Below are positions 10,742 through 22,246 of a stretch of DNA of 64,000 nt, one piece after another. Position 1 is the first letter of the stretch, and the number at the start of each line of letters is the position of its first letter. The notes below the pieces were generated by a model. The model searched no databases. It was not told the DNA's origin and saw only the letters and a program-made list of their open reading frames with translations. Source of the stretch: Cordilura impudica (Eukaryota > Arthropoda > Insecta > Diptera > Scathophagidae); the NCBI GenBank assembly GCA_963682025.1, contig OY821521.1, positions 115,047,797-115,111,796 of the forward strand, in the 5' to 3' direction. A program made the position numbers and the translations under genes.

Positions 10742-11466
10742 TAGTTTCCATCAACTCAAATTCGTAAAACCATCTTTTATTTCATGACCTTGATAATCCT
10801 CTAAAATATATGTATTAGGGTTGGTATTCTTTATAGTTTTAACTCTAAAGATTTCTGTAGTCCAATTTGGAGTATAACCTTTTTCAAATATATGTTTATA
10901 TTTACTTATTCGAACACTATCATTAACTTTAAACTTTTTTAATTGTTCTTTGAAATGTATTATTATATTTATCAACAAGTTCTTGATACTTATTAATCCA
11001 TTTGTATGTTCCTTGATAACTAAACTCTTTCCACATCATTCCTTTTAATGTTCGATTAAATCGTTCCACTATAGATGCTTTTAGAATACTATATGTTGAA
11101 TAGCGATTAATTTTATTGGGTTGCATCAGTTGATGAAATTGTTTATTATGAAATTCTTTTCCATCGTCTGTTTGTAATTTTTGGTTTTCGATGACTATTG
11201 TTGAAAATGCTTTGCATAGCTTTCGTTACGCTTTGAAAAGTTTTATTTTTTACTGCTACAGTCCAAGCTTTTTTCGAAAATGTATCTATTACAGATAGAA
11301 GATAACGATATCCGTTATTATTTGCTTCATAATTTCCCATGTCAACCAGATCTGCTTGCCGTAGATCATCAATTCGTTTCACCACAACTCGTCTTCTTTT
11401 AAAATTTTTACGCGCTTGTTTGTGTAGTTCATTCACGATTTCCTTTTTGTCCTCATTCAAGTCCAT
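10742..11466 (-). pseudogene. Maverick integrase (rve family), broken
   Basis: Minus-strand frames give a Polinton-type integrase: LHKQARKNFKRRRVVVKRID and LRQADLVDMGNY (first catalytic Asp) at 11466-11146, a TDDGKEF-type second Asp region near 11150-11165 in another frame, then IVERFNRTLKGMMWKEFSYQ (catalytic Glu) at 11126-10929. A chromo-like C-terminal part with YTPNWTTEIFRVK and YILEDYQGHEIKDGF lies at 10978-10751. In this family it catalyses strand transfer of element ends. Breaks: frameshift around 11160-11210, and a deletion plus frame change at about 10940-10970, where the usual linker is missing. It lies between the fibre-like gene and the penton-like gene. Confidence 0.8.
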
Positions 11467-11497
11467 ATTGTATGCGAATGTATGTCTGTGTGGTTTT

Positions 11498-12249
11498 TTA
11501 TACTATTTTTTTAACTATTTTAATTTTAGGTGATTCAAGGTTTTTCTTTTTTACAAGATTTGCCAGCATACCTGTCTCAACTATATATTTGAAAATATAG
11601 TCTTCGATTTTGTTAACTCTTTCTTCGATTTCAGTTACAAAGTCCCAATTTGCACTGTATATATTTTCCTTTAAGGTTTGTTGAATCATTTTTGAATCCT
11701 CTGCAATATTTTGCGTTTGCATATTTTGCAGTTGTTTAATATCACTTCTGATACCATCTAATTTTGAATTATATTCATTTTGTAATTGCTCCATTCCAAT
11801 CCATTTAAATATATAGTCTTCAATGTTATTGAACCTTTCCTCAGTTTTGTCTGTATACGTCTTATTTGCATTCAATACACGATTCTTAATGTTTCATGTT
11901 CTTTGTGTTTCATCTTCAGTAAGTTTTTGAAAATCTTTATCCATTCGAGTTTTGATTTCGCGTTTTAATTTATTCAGCTCATTATGATTAGTAACGGAAA
12001 TATTTTCTTTATAACATTTTTTATGTTATCTATTTTATCTGTTAGTAAATTAGTTATTTTCATAAGATAACCTTTGGTAACTGCATCTTTAGAATCAGTA
12101 GGTTCAATTAAATTATAAATTTTTCTCTTACGCAGATCTAAACATTGATCATTTATGCTAATATCAAATGACTTGATTATAATTGTTTTGAAATTGTTAA
12201 ATTGACGATGATTATGTGTACTTTCTCCAAATTTATTTATAAAACTCAT
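11498..12249 (-). pseudogene. fibre-like coiled-coil protein of the Maverick
   Basis: The frame from the ATG at 12249 begins SFINKFGESTHNHRQFNN and contains LDLRKRKIYNLIEPTDSKDA followed by VTKGYL, a motif style seen in viral tail-fibre and attachment-like proteins. Near 12000 a frameshift in an A-rich run leads into a long helical part (to 11498) with heptads and an internal repeat (ERFNNIEDYIFKWI and ERVNKIEDYIFKYI). A TGA near 11892 also interrupts it. By position and composition it is probably a trimeric fibre-like structural protein; this is inference. It overlaps the end of the DPNEL gene by 4 bases (stop/start overlap at 12246-12249). Confidence 0.5.
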
Positions 12250-12495
12250 TTTTTTAAATTAATTATATTAGCTTCTCTCAGTTCTTCAATAACAGAAATA
12301 ATATCGTTTTTGTGATTAGTATGTCCAACACTTTCTGATGATAGTAGTAAACGTAACCTGGCAACTAACTCATTAGGATCATCCCAATATATATAGTTAG
12401 GTTTACGAGTATTTTGGGATTTTAACAACAATACACTACCTTTCGTTGGTACAAACAATTTTGCTTTACGCAGTTGTTTTATCATACGCAGATAA
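12246..12495 (-). pseudogene. DPNEL-type Maverick protein, C-terminal segment (piece 5 of 5)
   Basis: Encodes LRMIKQLRKAKLFVPTKGSV, then YIYWDDPNELVARLRLL and IISVIEELREANII, the conserved C-terminus of a long arthropod Maverick protein of unknown role. The upstream part of the gene is displaced by the 3.4-kb transposon at 12496-15941: sequence on its far side (15942-16055) continues the same frame once the element and one copy of the TAA target duplication are discounted. The ATG inside this piece (12485) is therefore not the true start. Confidence 0.8.
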
Positions 12496-13126
12496 CACAA
12501 GGGAACAAAATTGAACTTTTTTTGTGTTGATTTGAAATTTATAGCAAATTTTTACTAATTTGAGGTCGCTGATTTCAAATCTGCACTTGGTTTTTTTCTA
12601 TCAGCTCGACTTTTCGAGATATACCGTTATGTTCAAAATTAAGGCACTTCCGCTACATATATTGGAATAACTTGAAAACGGTTCACCATATTAAATTAAA
12701 AAAAAATCCGAAACTCGCAAACAATATTCTCTTAAAGCCGTGCTTACTTTGTTTTTAAATTTTCCAAGTAGTTTTAGAGATATCGTTCAAGTTTTGAAAA
12801 AAAAATTAAAATTTTTAAAAAAAAACATTTTTTTTTGTTCTTTAAAAATTCCTACAAAATAAAAGTGGGACAAAAATCACAGTTTTGGTCTACAAACAGT
12901 TAGATAAATATATTTCGAATAAAATGCGCTTTATTTCATTGCAATCGGTGCACAACTTTTGATTTTGTTCACGATTTACTGAATTGATATAAATCGCGAT
13001 TTCCATACAAAAATAACATTTTCTAATGTGTAAGTGTTTGTATGTAATAAGTTAGTTTTTTATGATTCTAAGAATTAAAAAAATTAAGTAATAAAAAAAG
13101 ATTATTTCATTTTTATGGTCAGCTAT
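12496..13126 (+). repeat. left terminal inverted repeat of the TAA-flanked transposon
   Basis: Matches the reverse complement of 15310-15941 nearly continuously from about 12565 inward. The outermost 13 bases also match, but the 50 bases between are diverged. Confidence 0.85.
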
Positions 13127-13200
13127 ACTTTTTAATTTAACACAAAAAGAGAATTTTAAAGAAAAATAAAAAATTTTAATACACAAATATTACAATGTAA

Positions 13201-14892
13201 TTACAACTCATCGAAAAATTTTCTTTTATAAGATTTTCTTAAATAACCTTGTTTAGAGGGATTTGTTTTAATGCTCCAGCAATAGTCCGCCATCATATGC
13301 TTATCCCAGTGACCCTGGTACCGCTCCTCTATAGTGCGGATATCTTGATGGAACCGTTCACCTTGTTCTTCACTGAAGTCTCCAAGATTTTCAGGGAAAC
13401 AATCCAAATGACTATGTAGGTAGTGCACCTTAATGCTCATATTACAACCAAGCTGCTTGAAATGTGACAACATGTTATCCACGTGGTCCGAATAGTGCTC
13501 ACCCTTTTTGTTTCCCAGGAAATTGCGCACTATCCAAACAAATTCATTCCAAGCATTTCTTTCAATATCTGTCATGGAATTACTAAAATTTTCATCATTG
13601 ATTAATTTTTTGATTTGAGGGCCATCAAAAATGCCAGCTTTCAGTTTCTCCGAACTCAAATTGTTGAACTTTTTACTGATATATCTAAAACAATCACCGT
13701 CCTTGTTGAGAGCTTTGACAAATTGTTTCATAAGTCCTAGCTTGATATGGAGAGGTGGCAGTATTATGCGATCCCTGGGCACAAGTGGTTGATTAACTAT
13801 ATTGTGGTTTCCTGGAACCATAGCTTCCCTCGAAGGCCAGTCTTTCTTACTCCAGTGTTCAGATCTGGCTCTGCTATCCCATAAACAAATGAAACACGGA
13901 TATTTTGTGTAACCACCTTGTTGGCCTAGAAGAAAATTCACCATTTTTAGATCCACACAAATTAGCCAGCGGTGTTCGTTGTACTTTATTTTATTTATAA
14001 CTGAGGCAATTGTAGAATATTCTTCTTTAGCTTTAGTTGAATGTGCAATGGGCAACGAACCCAATTTATTACCGTTATGCAGAAGTACACATTTTAGGCT
14101 GCGTTTAGAAGAATCTATAAATAGTCGCCAGTCATTTGGATCATACTCCTCTAATCCCATCGCTGTTACTAAACCAGGAACATCTGAACAATAAACAAAT
14201 TCATCGTCTTCGGAAAAGAATGGAAGTAAGTTTTTTTTCTCTGTTACGGTAGTATGAAATTGTTGTTCCTTGGGTTAACAGATTTTTTTGCTTTAATCGA
14301 GAAGCAAGAATTTCAGATGCTTTTTTAGAAAGTCCAGGGTCTCTCACTAAATCACTAAGCTCCTCCTGATTAAATTGCTCGCGTTCAGAAGAAATATCTA
14401 AATGCAAGTCATCTGATCCAAATTCAGAAATTGGTGAAGAACATTTTGTCGTAAGTCGTGGAAATTGTGTGTAGATGTAGATGGTTGTGGTTCTGAATCC
14501 TCACTAGAGTACAGGACTGGTTGGGTAATAGACAACACGTTAGTATAAATCCATTTAGACCGGTTTGTTTTATTAATGCCTGTTATGTTGACAGCGCAAA
14601 AATAACAATCATCATAATGATTCGAAGGTTCCCGCCAGATCATTGGTGTTTTATACTTGAAGTGGGTCCGTTGCTTGTTTGCCCATAACCTTAAATACTC
14701 TACACAGTTTTTACATACAGTATTAGGAATCCAGTACTTGTCACGGGTTTCCATGGTAAATCCGAAGTAGTCAAAATAAATTTTTTTAATAAAATCTGAC
14801 ACACTTTTTCTATTTTTTATAAACGTGTATTCGCCACATATGTTACAAAAATAGTTGGGATTGATTTTACAGGTGTTTCTTGACGTAGCCAT
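13201..14892 (-). pseudogene. RNase H-like transposase candidate, two frameshifts
   Basis: Three consecutive frames (14892-14398, 14407-14201, 14160-13201) form one ~550-residue protein. The N-terminal part has cysteine pairs of a zinc-binding domain (YFCNICGEYTF, NTVCKNCVEY, DDCYFCAV). The middle is helical (LSDLVRDPGLSKKASEILAS, SRLKQKNLL). The C-terminal part has WRLFIDSSKRSLKCVLLHNG, LICVDLKMVNFLLGQQGGY, PCFICLWDSR, LPPLHIKLGLMKQFVKAL and FSEEQGERFHQDI, a plausible D-D-E RNase H-like core. This family is abundant as 'uncharacterized protein' in arthropods and cnidarians. Frameshifts near 14400 and 14200 make this copy inactive. Transposase function is inferred from the fold-like motifs and the element around it. 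Confidence 0.7.
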
Positions 14893-14939
14893 TGCACAAT
14901 TTTGAAGTATATATCAAAGTAACACAATTTTCAATAAAT

Positions 14940-14985
14940 AACACACGGGAACAAAATTGAAATTTTTTGTGTTGACTGATTAAAT
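14940..14985 (+). repeat. internal copy of the transposon tip
   Basis: Forty-odd bases starting ACACACGGGAACAAAATTGA closely match the left tip at 12494-12535 in the same orientation. It lies about 50 bp upstream of the transposase start codon, far from the true right tip at 15941. Confidence 0.75.
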
Positions 14986-15309
14986 GTTCAATGTAAAATG
15001 ATTTATATTTTTTGTCGTTATACTTTTCGCTTTCGTAAACACTTGTTGAATGAGAAAAATTGGTTGAATGAACCCATATAAATACTTACTAGTTTTTTAC
15101 TGAAGTACCAAAAAAAATTATATCCACAATTTTATTGACAGTCACTTATGAATGAACACATGTGTTCAGGGGAATTCCTTTAAAAAATCATCCGTTACCA
15201 ACGGTAAACCACACATCAATAAAAACAAGTGGACTTTTCTTTTTTCTCTTTAATTGACTGTGAACTGACTAGGTGTCATAAAGGGACAATAAAATTTATA
15301 GGCGTTATG

Positions 15310-15941
15310 AGTTTGCTACCGCAACCATAAAAATGAAATAATCTTTTTTTATTACTTAATTTTTGTAATTCTTAGAATCATAAAAAACTAACTTATTACA
15401 TACAAACACTTACACATTAGAAAATGTTATTTTTGTATGGAAATCGCGATTTATATCAATTCAGTAAATCGTGAACAAAATCAAAAGTTGTGCACCGATT
15501 GCAATGAAATAAAGCTCATTTTATTCGAAATATATTTAACTAACTGTTTGTAGACCAAAACTGTGATTTTTGTCCCATTTTTATTTTTTTAGGAATTTTT
15601 AAAGAACAAAAAAAATGTTTTTTTTTTAAAAATTTTAATTTTTTTTTAAAAACTTGAACGATATCTCTAAAACTACTTGGAAAATTTAAAAACAAAGTAA
15701 GCACGGCTTTAAGAGAATATTGTTTGCGAGTTTCGGATTTTTTTTTTTTAATTTAATATGGTGAACCGTTTTCAAGTTATTCCAATATATGTAGCGGAAG
15801 TGCCTTAATTTTGAACATAACGGTATATCTCGAAAAGTCGAGCTGATAGAAAAAAACCAAGGGCAGATTTGGATTCAGCGTCCCAAATAACCTTAAAAAC
15901 AATATTCAGTTCTTAATCAACAGAACCATTGTTCCCTTGTG
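15310..15941 (-). repeat. right terminal inverted repeat of the TAA-flanked transposon
   Basis: Reverse-complement partner of 12496-13126; ends ...GTTCCCTTGTG directly before the TAA target copy at 15942-15944. Confidence 0.85.
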
Positions 15942-16055
15942 TAATTAAATGATCTTGTACCTTTAATTTGTGCATTTGGTTGATAATAACGTTTGTATGC
16001 ATGTGTACTAATTAGAATTTTATAATGGATGTGCATGTTGTCAGGATTCGCCATA
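15942..16055 (-). pseudogene. DPNEL-type Maverick protein, piece 4 of 5
   Basis: The minus strand reads KILISTHAYKRYYQPNAQIK and continues GTRSFN into the TAA transposon junction. In homologous Maverick proteins this region ('NAHRR..') follows the 'TPGL.ELI' region found here at 20.45-20.6 kb and precedes the DPNEL end found at 12.25-12.49 kb. Its upstream boundary near 16050 is an insertion point. Confidence 0.7.
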
Positions 16056-16375
16056 TAATAGATGGATCGTCATATAATGGATGCACCTCAAATCGATGAC
16101 TTTATTTGTTGAGTCTATATTAACAATTAACTTTATTTTTCCAAAGGCCCTACTTATAAATAACTTATCAGAAGTTTTAGACTTCTTTTCTATAAGAGAA
16201 TTTCTATAACTCTTAATACTAAGAGAGATGTTCTAGCATACTCTCAATACTTTAGTTTACAATATAATATGGGAGTGGCTTAGTTTAAAAATTTCATTTG
16301 TTCATTTAATAATTGTCTAAGCCAGGAGAGATGTCTTAACATGCTCTCGTTGATTCTAAATTCTACAACTCATTA
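16056..16375 (-). mobile_element. LTR-retroelement remnant, left part
   Basis: Contains gtcaggattcgccatataat near 16039-16058, resembling the tRNA-Arg-type primer site and LTR junction of LTR-1 (47070-47089), followed by unique sequence up to the start of repeat B. The continuation is probably 20213-20447, on the far side of repeat B, because Maverick coding sequence ends at 16055 and resumes at about 20448. Exact ends and target duplication could not be fixed. Confidence 0.35.
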
Positions 16376-19300
16376 TTATACCCTCCACTCCAGTGTGCAG
16401 AGGGTATATATAAGTTTGTCATTCCGTTTGTAATAATTAGAAAAAAATTTTGGACCCCATAAAATATATATATTTGTGATCCTTATAACAACCGGAGTTG
16501 ATATAGCGATGTCCGTCTGTCCGTCTGTGGAAATCACATTGACGACATCAATCGGGCAGCTAGGGTACTCGTTGACATAAAAATGATTCACTAACATCCT
16601 GAGAAGTTTGCTATTTAAAATCGTCCAAATCGGTCGATTAGGGCCCGAGATTTGAATGAAGAACTAAAAAAAGTCTTGAAAAAATATAATTTTCTATGTT
16701 GTTCTTGTCACGATCACGCCCTCAATAGGACAGCTAGGATGATAGTTTTTAGTGAGAATGATTCACCAAATTCATGTAAAGATTTCCATTTCAAAAATCA
16801 TTAAAATCGGTGGAGCAGGTCCAGGGAAATCTCTGAAAAAGTAAAAAAAAAATGAAAAACATGATATTTGTATATTGTTCTTGTTGTTATTCTAAATGTT
16901 GCATTGTTGTCATAGCTGGACTTGTTGTTTTTGTGGTCATTGTGGTAATAATATAATAAAAATAAACCCTTTGTACATTTTTTTAATCAACTCTGGTAGA
17001 AAAATTTAAAAGTTTCTATTATTTTAGCATCACTAAAAAAATTTGTTAGATCATTTCTGTCATTGCCACGAGCCTGCCTGCAAAATTTCAGATCGATTGG
17101 GTCACGGGAAAGTGGTTAAAAGCGATCCAACATTTTTTCGACAAGCAGGCACTACGAGTTAATATAAAGGGAGTAAAAATTCATCAACATCTAAAGCAAA
17201 TAATGCTAAAATACCTAGTTGTTAATAAAAAAAAAACAATTGGGCAATTCACAATGGGTAATGTATCGTTGTATCTGTTGTATCGTGTATCACTTTACAA
17301 TAGTGTAAAATTGTTGTTGGTAATTTTCACTGAAAAATCTGATACACTATCCAACTTCATTTGCTATTGTTAGTAAATGTTGTATATTGTATCATAACAT
17401 ATCAGTTCCAAGTGAATGCCAGTTTTTATGAAAAAGAAAAAACAAACACATAGAATTTTATCAGCATAAATAATTATAAAATAAAATATGGCAAATAATG
17501 CAAATAACGCAAATACATCGATAAGTTTATTTATATAAAAATTAATGTTTATATTTTTAGTATGTATTTTCTCTTTCAGTACCAACCAAAACATTTAACA
17601 ATTTTTTTTTCATTATAAATTAAAAAGCAAGAAGTACGTAACTAAAACTCCAGGTTATATCTCACGACCAAAAAGCAAACACTGACATTTTCTCTTATAC
17701 AAAATAGCAGAAGCGACGAAGCGATCTTTCCTCGTTGGATCGAAAATTACAAAAGAAAGCATTTTACAATATGAAAATACAACTCAGTGTTCACAACAAA
17801 TGATTGTATTGTGTATTTCAATACAACATACAATATACAACACCTGTTGTGAATTGCCCAAATGTAAATTTAGCAAAAAAAATTTATGTATTAATTTATT
17901 TAAAGAGAAAAACACAAAAATAACGTTTGATGTTGTATTTTTTGTGTGTAATATTTACATATACATACATACTCATATTAAATAATACAAATAATATACA
18001 TATATTATATATATGTATGTATGTATGTATATTCATAGTAACTGCATGTTAGAACTAAATCGGTATATTATTTTATTTACATAAAATTCTGCAATATTTT
18101 TTTGTGGGGAAAATACATTTCTTTTGCATTAACAGAGTGTCACTTCAGTTTGCTCAGCGTGACTGTGCCACAGTAGATGGCGCCACAATTTTTGTTCTAA
18201 TTAGCTTTGCAATAGTTATTTCTATTTTAACATGAATGTCAATATTTTCAACTAGATATCATACAGAACAATGTTAAGAGTATACACGGGCTGGTCTTTT
18301 ATTTCATACGTTTTTTCGTTATTCTTTTACAAATATGAACATAAGTTTGGCATGTTAACTTTTTGTTGTCTTTACAAAATAGAGTTACCGAGTTCATCAA
18401 TGAGTTTTTTGCTTTCAAAACAGTTCTACATAGTTATATAGAACTATTATTCTGCTTTACCTACAAAATATCTGATTGCGATTACATCTAATTTTTAAAA
18501 ATTGTTTATAATTAATAAAGCATTATTATTCACATAAATACAAAATTGCACTTTTTAAATTTTCCATTCAAATTTAAGAAAATATCAATTCTTATAAAAA
18601 CTGAAATTAAAATTTCCAATTATAAATTAGAAAATATTAATTGAATTTCAGAAAATCATATCAAAACGTCGGAAATAATAATTTTAAATTTAGAAGACAT
18701 CAATTGCATCTTTAATATATAAATTTTATTCGTTAAACACAAATTGAAATTCGAAAAAAAAAAACACCAAATATGTTTACATTTAAAAATGTTTACATAT
18801 AAAAAAAAATATTGCCATTCAGGAGATATTAATAATTTTTCAGTACCGCGATTCAGTAACTTCTTTTAACGATAGTCGAATCGTAAAAAAAAGAAAATTG
18901 CAAAATTATCAGTAAAATTTTTAAACGATATTCGCTATTGTTAAAGTCAGCTGTTGTTGTTATCTAAACGACAACCATATTTGTGTTGTTTATTCAATCG
19001 ATAAAAACTTAAATTTTTAGGTTGAAATGTCGTCATACATAAATAAAAATCATAAAATAGTAAAACCATTTTGCTTTTATTAAAAAACTTTTTTATATAA
19101 ATAAAAAAATTATATAGCATATTCAATTCATTATTTCATTTTCAAATAAATAAACAGCAATATTAGTAAAAAAAATAAAGATATTAAACATAAACATAAA
19201 ATCATCCTGTCAAACATGAAGTAATTTGTTTTTTTCTATTCTTTGTGTTTTTCGCTTATTTTGACAGAGGTGCCACTAGTTTACAATTTAAATAAATAGA

Positions 19301-20212
19301 AAAACAGATTTGTCGACTGTCGTTAAGATGTATGTACTTAGTGAATCACTTAATCCTTAGTGCAAACAACAATAGCTGTCGATATATTTTGCGATTGTCA
19401 GATCGTTGAATTTGAAATTTACAGAATCGCACTACAGAAAATATTAATTTAAATTCAATGAATTTAAGAAAACCTCAAATGATATTTAAGAATTGCTAAC
19501 ATAAAAATTGTTACATAAGTAAACGTAATTTGATGAGAATGTTATTTTTTATATATAAATTTTCACAATTTTTTTTTGATGAAAATTTGAAGTTTTTCAG
19601 AAAATAAAGATAACATTAAATTATTTTATTTAAAATGTTTGGGACTTTTGGTTTTTTGCGTTTGGCATCCCTAATTTGATTATTTATTATTATAAATTTA
19701 TTCTCTATGTTTTCAAAATATGGCAATATTTTTAAAAAAGTTGAGAGAGCTTTTTTTCTTTTTGGTTATTATTTTGTTACTCCATCCGACCTATATGGCC
19801 ACAATGAAGAAATATTTGGCCAGTTAAAAGAAACTATACAGCCATATCCAATTAGCACGATTTAATGCATATAGCCACCCTACACAACCATTACCTTTGC
19901 AATGGAGGTTAGGGCAAAAACTAAATTAAACGAGAAGTTATGTCATATAACCGGAAACGCATGCATATAGGTATATAACCTAAATGCATGGCGATCAGCA
20001 ACCACGATGACCAAAAAGCAAACACCGAAATAAATCCGAAATAATAGAAAAGACGAAAACCAACCCAAAGAATTTTCTTAAATAATTTGGTATTAAGTTT
20101 AACAAATTGTTTACTTTTTCCAATATTTTGTTTACATTTATTATCAATACTCAAACCGAGGTGGAGGGTATTAAAGAATCGGCACAGCCGAATTTAACAC
20201 TCTTACTTGTTT
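16376..20212 (+). mobile_element. dispersed repeat B, copy 1
   Basis: Begins TATACCCTCCACTCCAGTG, contains a gtccgtctgtccgtctg run and a diverged series of similar paragraphs ('gattgggtcacggg', 'aaatcggt'), and ends with ggtggagggtattaaagaat ... cagccgaatttaacactcttacttgt. No coding sequence is visible. Copies of the start lie at 20758 and, inverted, at 51318; the end recurs at 27750-27803. The 3.2 kb from 16376 to about 19637 is repeated in inverted orientation at 48105-51318. It is probably a large non-autonomous element that has itself collected MITEs. Confidence 0.7.
17240..17861. mobile_element. MITE with TIR TTGGGCAATTCACAA (in repeat B copy 1)
   Basis: Inverted termini TTGGGCAATTCACAA (17240) and TTGTGAATTGCCCAA (to 17861) bound about 620 bp without a gene. 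The same element, inverted, is at 49855-50480 inside the other repeat B copy, so it was already present when the two copies diverged. Superfamily not determined. Confidence 0.65.
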
Positions 20213-20447
20213 TTGTATAAGGGTGTGATTTGGTTACAAAAGATTGTATGCACATATGTTCAATCTCTGGTGGTGTTCAACTACGCTCTTAGAATATGAG
20301 AGCGGTCGAATTTCAATCAGTGTGTTGACCAGATGTATCGTAACTACATAGCTCGTGATATTGTAATAAGAGTCTTTCCTAAATACTTTGTTTACATATA
20401 TGACGTACACATTTCGCCAACATTTATTTGTACGCTACGACATGTAT
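20213..20447 (-). mobile_element. LTR-retroelement remnant, right part
   Basis: Non-coding sequence between the end of repeat B and resumed Maverick coding sequence. Probably the other half of the remnant at 16056-16375, split by repeat B. In the minus orientation it could start TGTAATACATACATG as an LTR would; the evidence is weak. Confidence 0.3.
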
Positions 20448-20757
20448 GTATTACAATTTCTTTATAAGTTTTCAAATCAATTTTAGTATAATAGAGAGGT
20501 TTTGCATGAAATATCAACTCAAACAATCCCGGTGTCATTTTCCACTTAGTATCTCCTATATGAATAGTGTTATCACTATGAAATTTTAATTTATTATTTG
20601 CGAACCGCCAATCTCTGTTTTTATCTATATTAAAACCATATAGTGTTAATATAATTTTTTATTATTCATGAATAATTGTACATTTTTAAATAGTGTAGGT
20701 TTATTTGAATTAATAATAGAATCTTTGTTGCTGCTCAATATAATTCGTTTCCTATCA
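20448..20757 (-). pseudogene. DPNEL-type Maverick protein, piece 3 of 5
   Basis: From the right: DRKRIILSSNKDSIINSNK and PTLFKNVQLFMNNKK, then after a frame change GFNIDKNRDWRFANNKLKF, HIGDTKWKMTPGLFELIF and DLKTYKE. This matches the central 'FGI..D ... IG ... GTPGL.ELI' block of the Maverick protein family. A TAA near 20648 and one frameshift interrupt it. Repeat B copy 2 separates it from piece 2 at 27806, and repeat B copy 1 with the LTR remnant separates it from piece 4. Confidence 0.65.
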
Positions 20758-21774
20758 TTATACCCTCCACTCCAGTGTGCAGAGGGTATATATAAGTTTG
20801 TCATTCCGTTTGTAATAATTAGAAAAAAAATCTGGACCCCATAAAATATATATATTTGAGATCCTTATAACAAGCGGAGTTGATATAGCGATGTCCGTCT
20901 GTCCGGCTGTCCGTCTGTCCGTCTGTCCGTCTGTGGAAATCACGATGACGGCTTCAATCGGGCAACTAGGTTGCTCGTTGAAAAGTTTGATACCTAAAAT
21001 AGTCCAAATCGGTTTATCTGGTCCCGAGAATTGAACGATGGAGTAAAAAAAGTCTTGAAAAAATATGATTTGACTATGTTGTTCTCGTCACGATAACGTT
21101 CTCAATAGGACAGCTAGGGCGCTTGCTGTTAGTGAGAATGATACACCAACATCACGAGAAGGTTTCTGTTTTTTAAATCGTGACAATAGGTTTCATAGGT
21201 GCCGAGATATCACTGAAAAGGTAAAAAAATATTATGTTTTCCTATATTGTTATTCAAAATTTTGTATTTTGTCACAGCTGTACTTGTTGTTTTTATGGTC
21301 GTTGTGGTAATAATATAAAAATTCACCAATATCAACATTTTATGGTGTAATATTTAAGTTAGTTAATTAATAAAAGAAACTATATAAAATCAATATCAAT
21401 ATTCTGCGATTTTTATAAGATCACAAAATATTACAAATTGATACATACAGTCTACTGTTGCAAATATCAAAATACTATAAATAACATTCATATATTCTGT
21501 ATATGTATATCGATAATAAGCGCATATTAAAAAATAATATAAATATAAATTATTTTATTTATACAAAATACTGCAATTTTTAGCGTTGCAAAAAATAGTA
21601 TGATTTTAAGGGTTCTACTTTTAGTATTGCATTCAAAAGTAGTATTGAAACCATTAAATTCTCTCTCTAAAAAATTGGTGCTTAAAAAAATTTTTTTTTC
21701 TTAGATGATAATAATAATAATGTCAATAATATTTAATTATAATACATTTTGAAAATTTATTATTTAATGTTTGG

Positions 21775-21918
21775 CGCAGGCAAACGCCATTCCCGGCCTA
21801 CCGAGAATTTAATGCATGAGTTATTCCGGACTACCGAGAATTTAATGCACGAGTTATTCCGAATAATCGCGGAGCTCAGCTCAATCAAAGTGCAATGATT
21901 TAGCCTCGCTCTGGGAAA
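21775..21918 (-). pseudogene. U1 snRNA pseudogene b, 5'-truncated, internal duplication
   Basis: On the minus strand this reads cagagcgaggctaaatcatt ... ttgattgagctgagctccgcgattattcggaataactcgtgcattaaattctcggtag ... gccgggaatggcgtttg, the 3' half of U1 snRNA: end of stem-loop II, stem-loop III, Sm-site region and stem-loop IV. The Sm-site segment (gaataactc.tgcattaaattctcggtag) is present twice in tandem, and the Sm core is mutated (aaattctcgg). The 5' end with the splice-site-recognition sequence is missing, so this is a pseudogene. Confidence 0.8.
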
Positions 21919-21940
21919 CATGTGTTTATGCTTCCCTTTG

Positions 21941-22052
21941 CACAAACGCCATTCCCAACTACCAAAAATTGTAGGCACGAACTATCCACATCAGGAATAG
22001 TCACGGGCTCAACTCAATCAAACTGCAATGATTAAGCTTCGCCCTGGGAAGC
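21941..22052 (-). pseudogene. U1 snRNA pseudogene a, 5'-truncated
   Basis: Minus strand: cagggcgaagcttaatcatt, gagttgagcccgtgactatt, gatagttcgtgcctacaatt, then the well-kept Sm site aatttttggtag and stem-loop IV (gttgggaatggcgtttgtgc). It starts at about the same U1 position as copy b and lies 22 bp upstream of it in tandem. Functional U1 is excluded by the absent 5' third. Confidence 0.8.
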
Positions 22053-22246
22053 ATATATTCATTCATTTCTTAGCACAAACCGAACTTATTATGGCACATT
22101 AAAAATAAACTAATTGAGAAGTACAATTCATCATTACGCTGTATTATAATACTATTTTCTTATTTTACTACTAGCTAGTAAACAAAGTGATCGTATCATT
22201 GTAAACGAAACAGAATTGAAATTGTGTGCAGATTTGCTTTACTTAA

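Larger units (their letters stand above)
12496..15941 (-). mobile_element. DNA transposon with ~630-bp TIRs and unnamed transposase family
   Basis: The element is flanked on both sides by TAA (12493-12495 and 15942-15944). Both ends read CACAAGGGAACAA from the outside, and the inverted similarity extends about 630 bp inward (12496-13126 versus 15310-15941), being highest 70 bp inside the tips. Its single gene, on the minus strand, is a transposase-like protein (13201-14892). It interrupts the Maverick DPNEL gene between two codons, and removal with one TAA restores the frame. The 3-bp duplication and CAC tip recall CACTA-like or PIF/Harbinger-like transposition, but I cannot place the protein in a named superfamily. 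Confidence 0.8.

Noticed and set aside
21775..22052. Functional U1 snRNA genes
   Set aside because: The 5' splice-site-pairing end and stem-loop I are missing in both copies.
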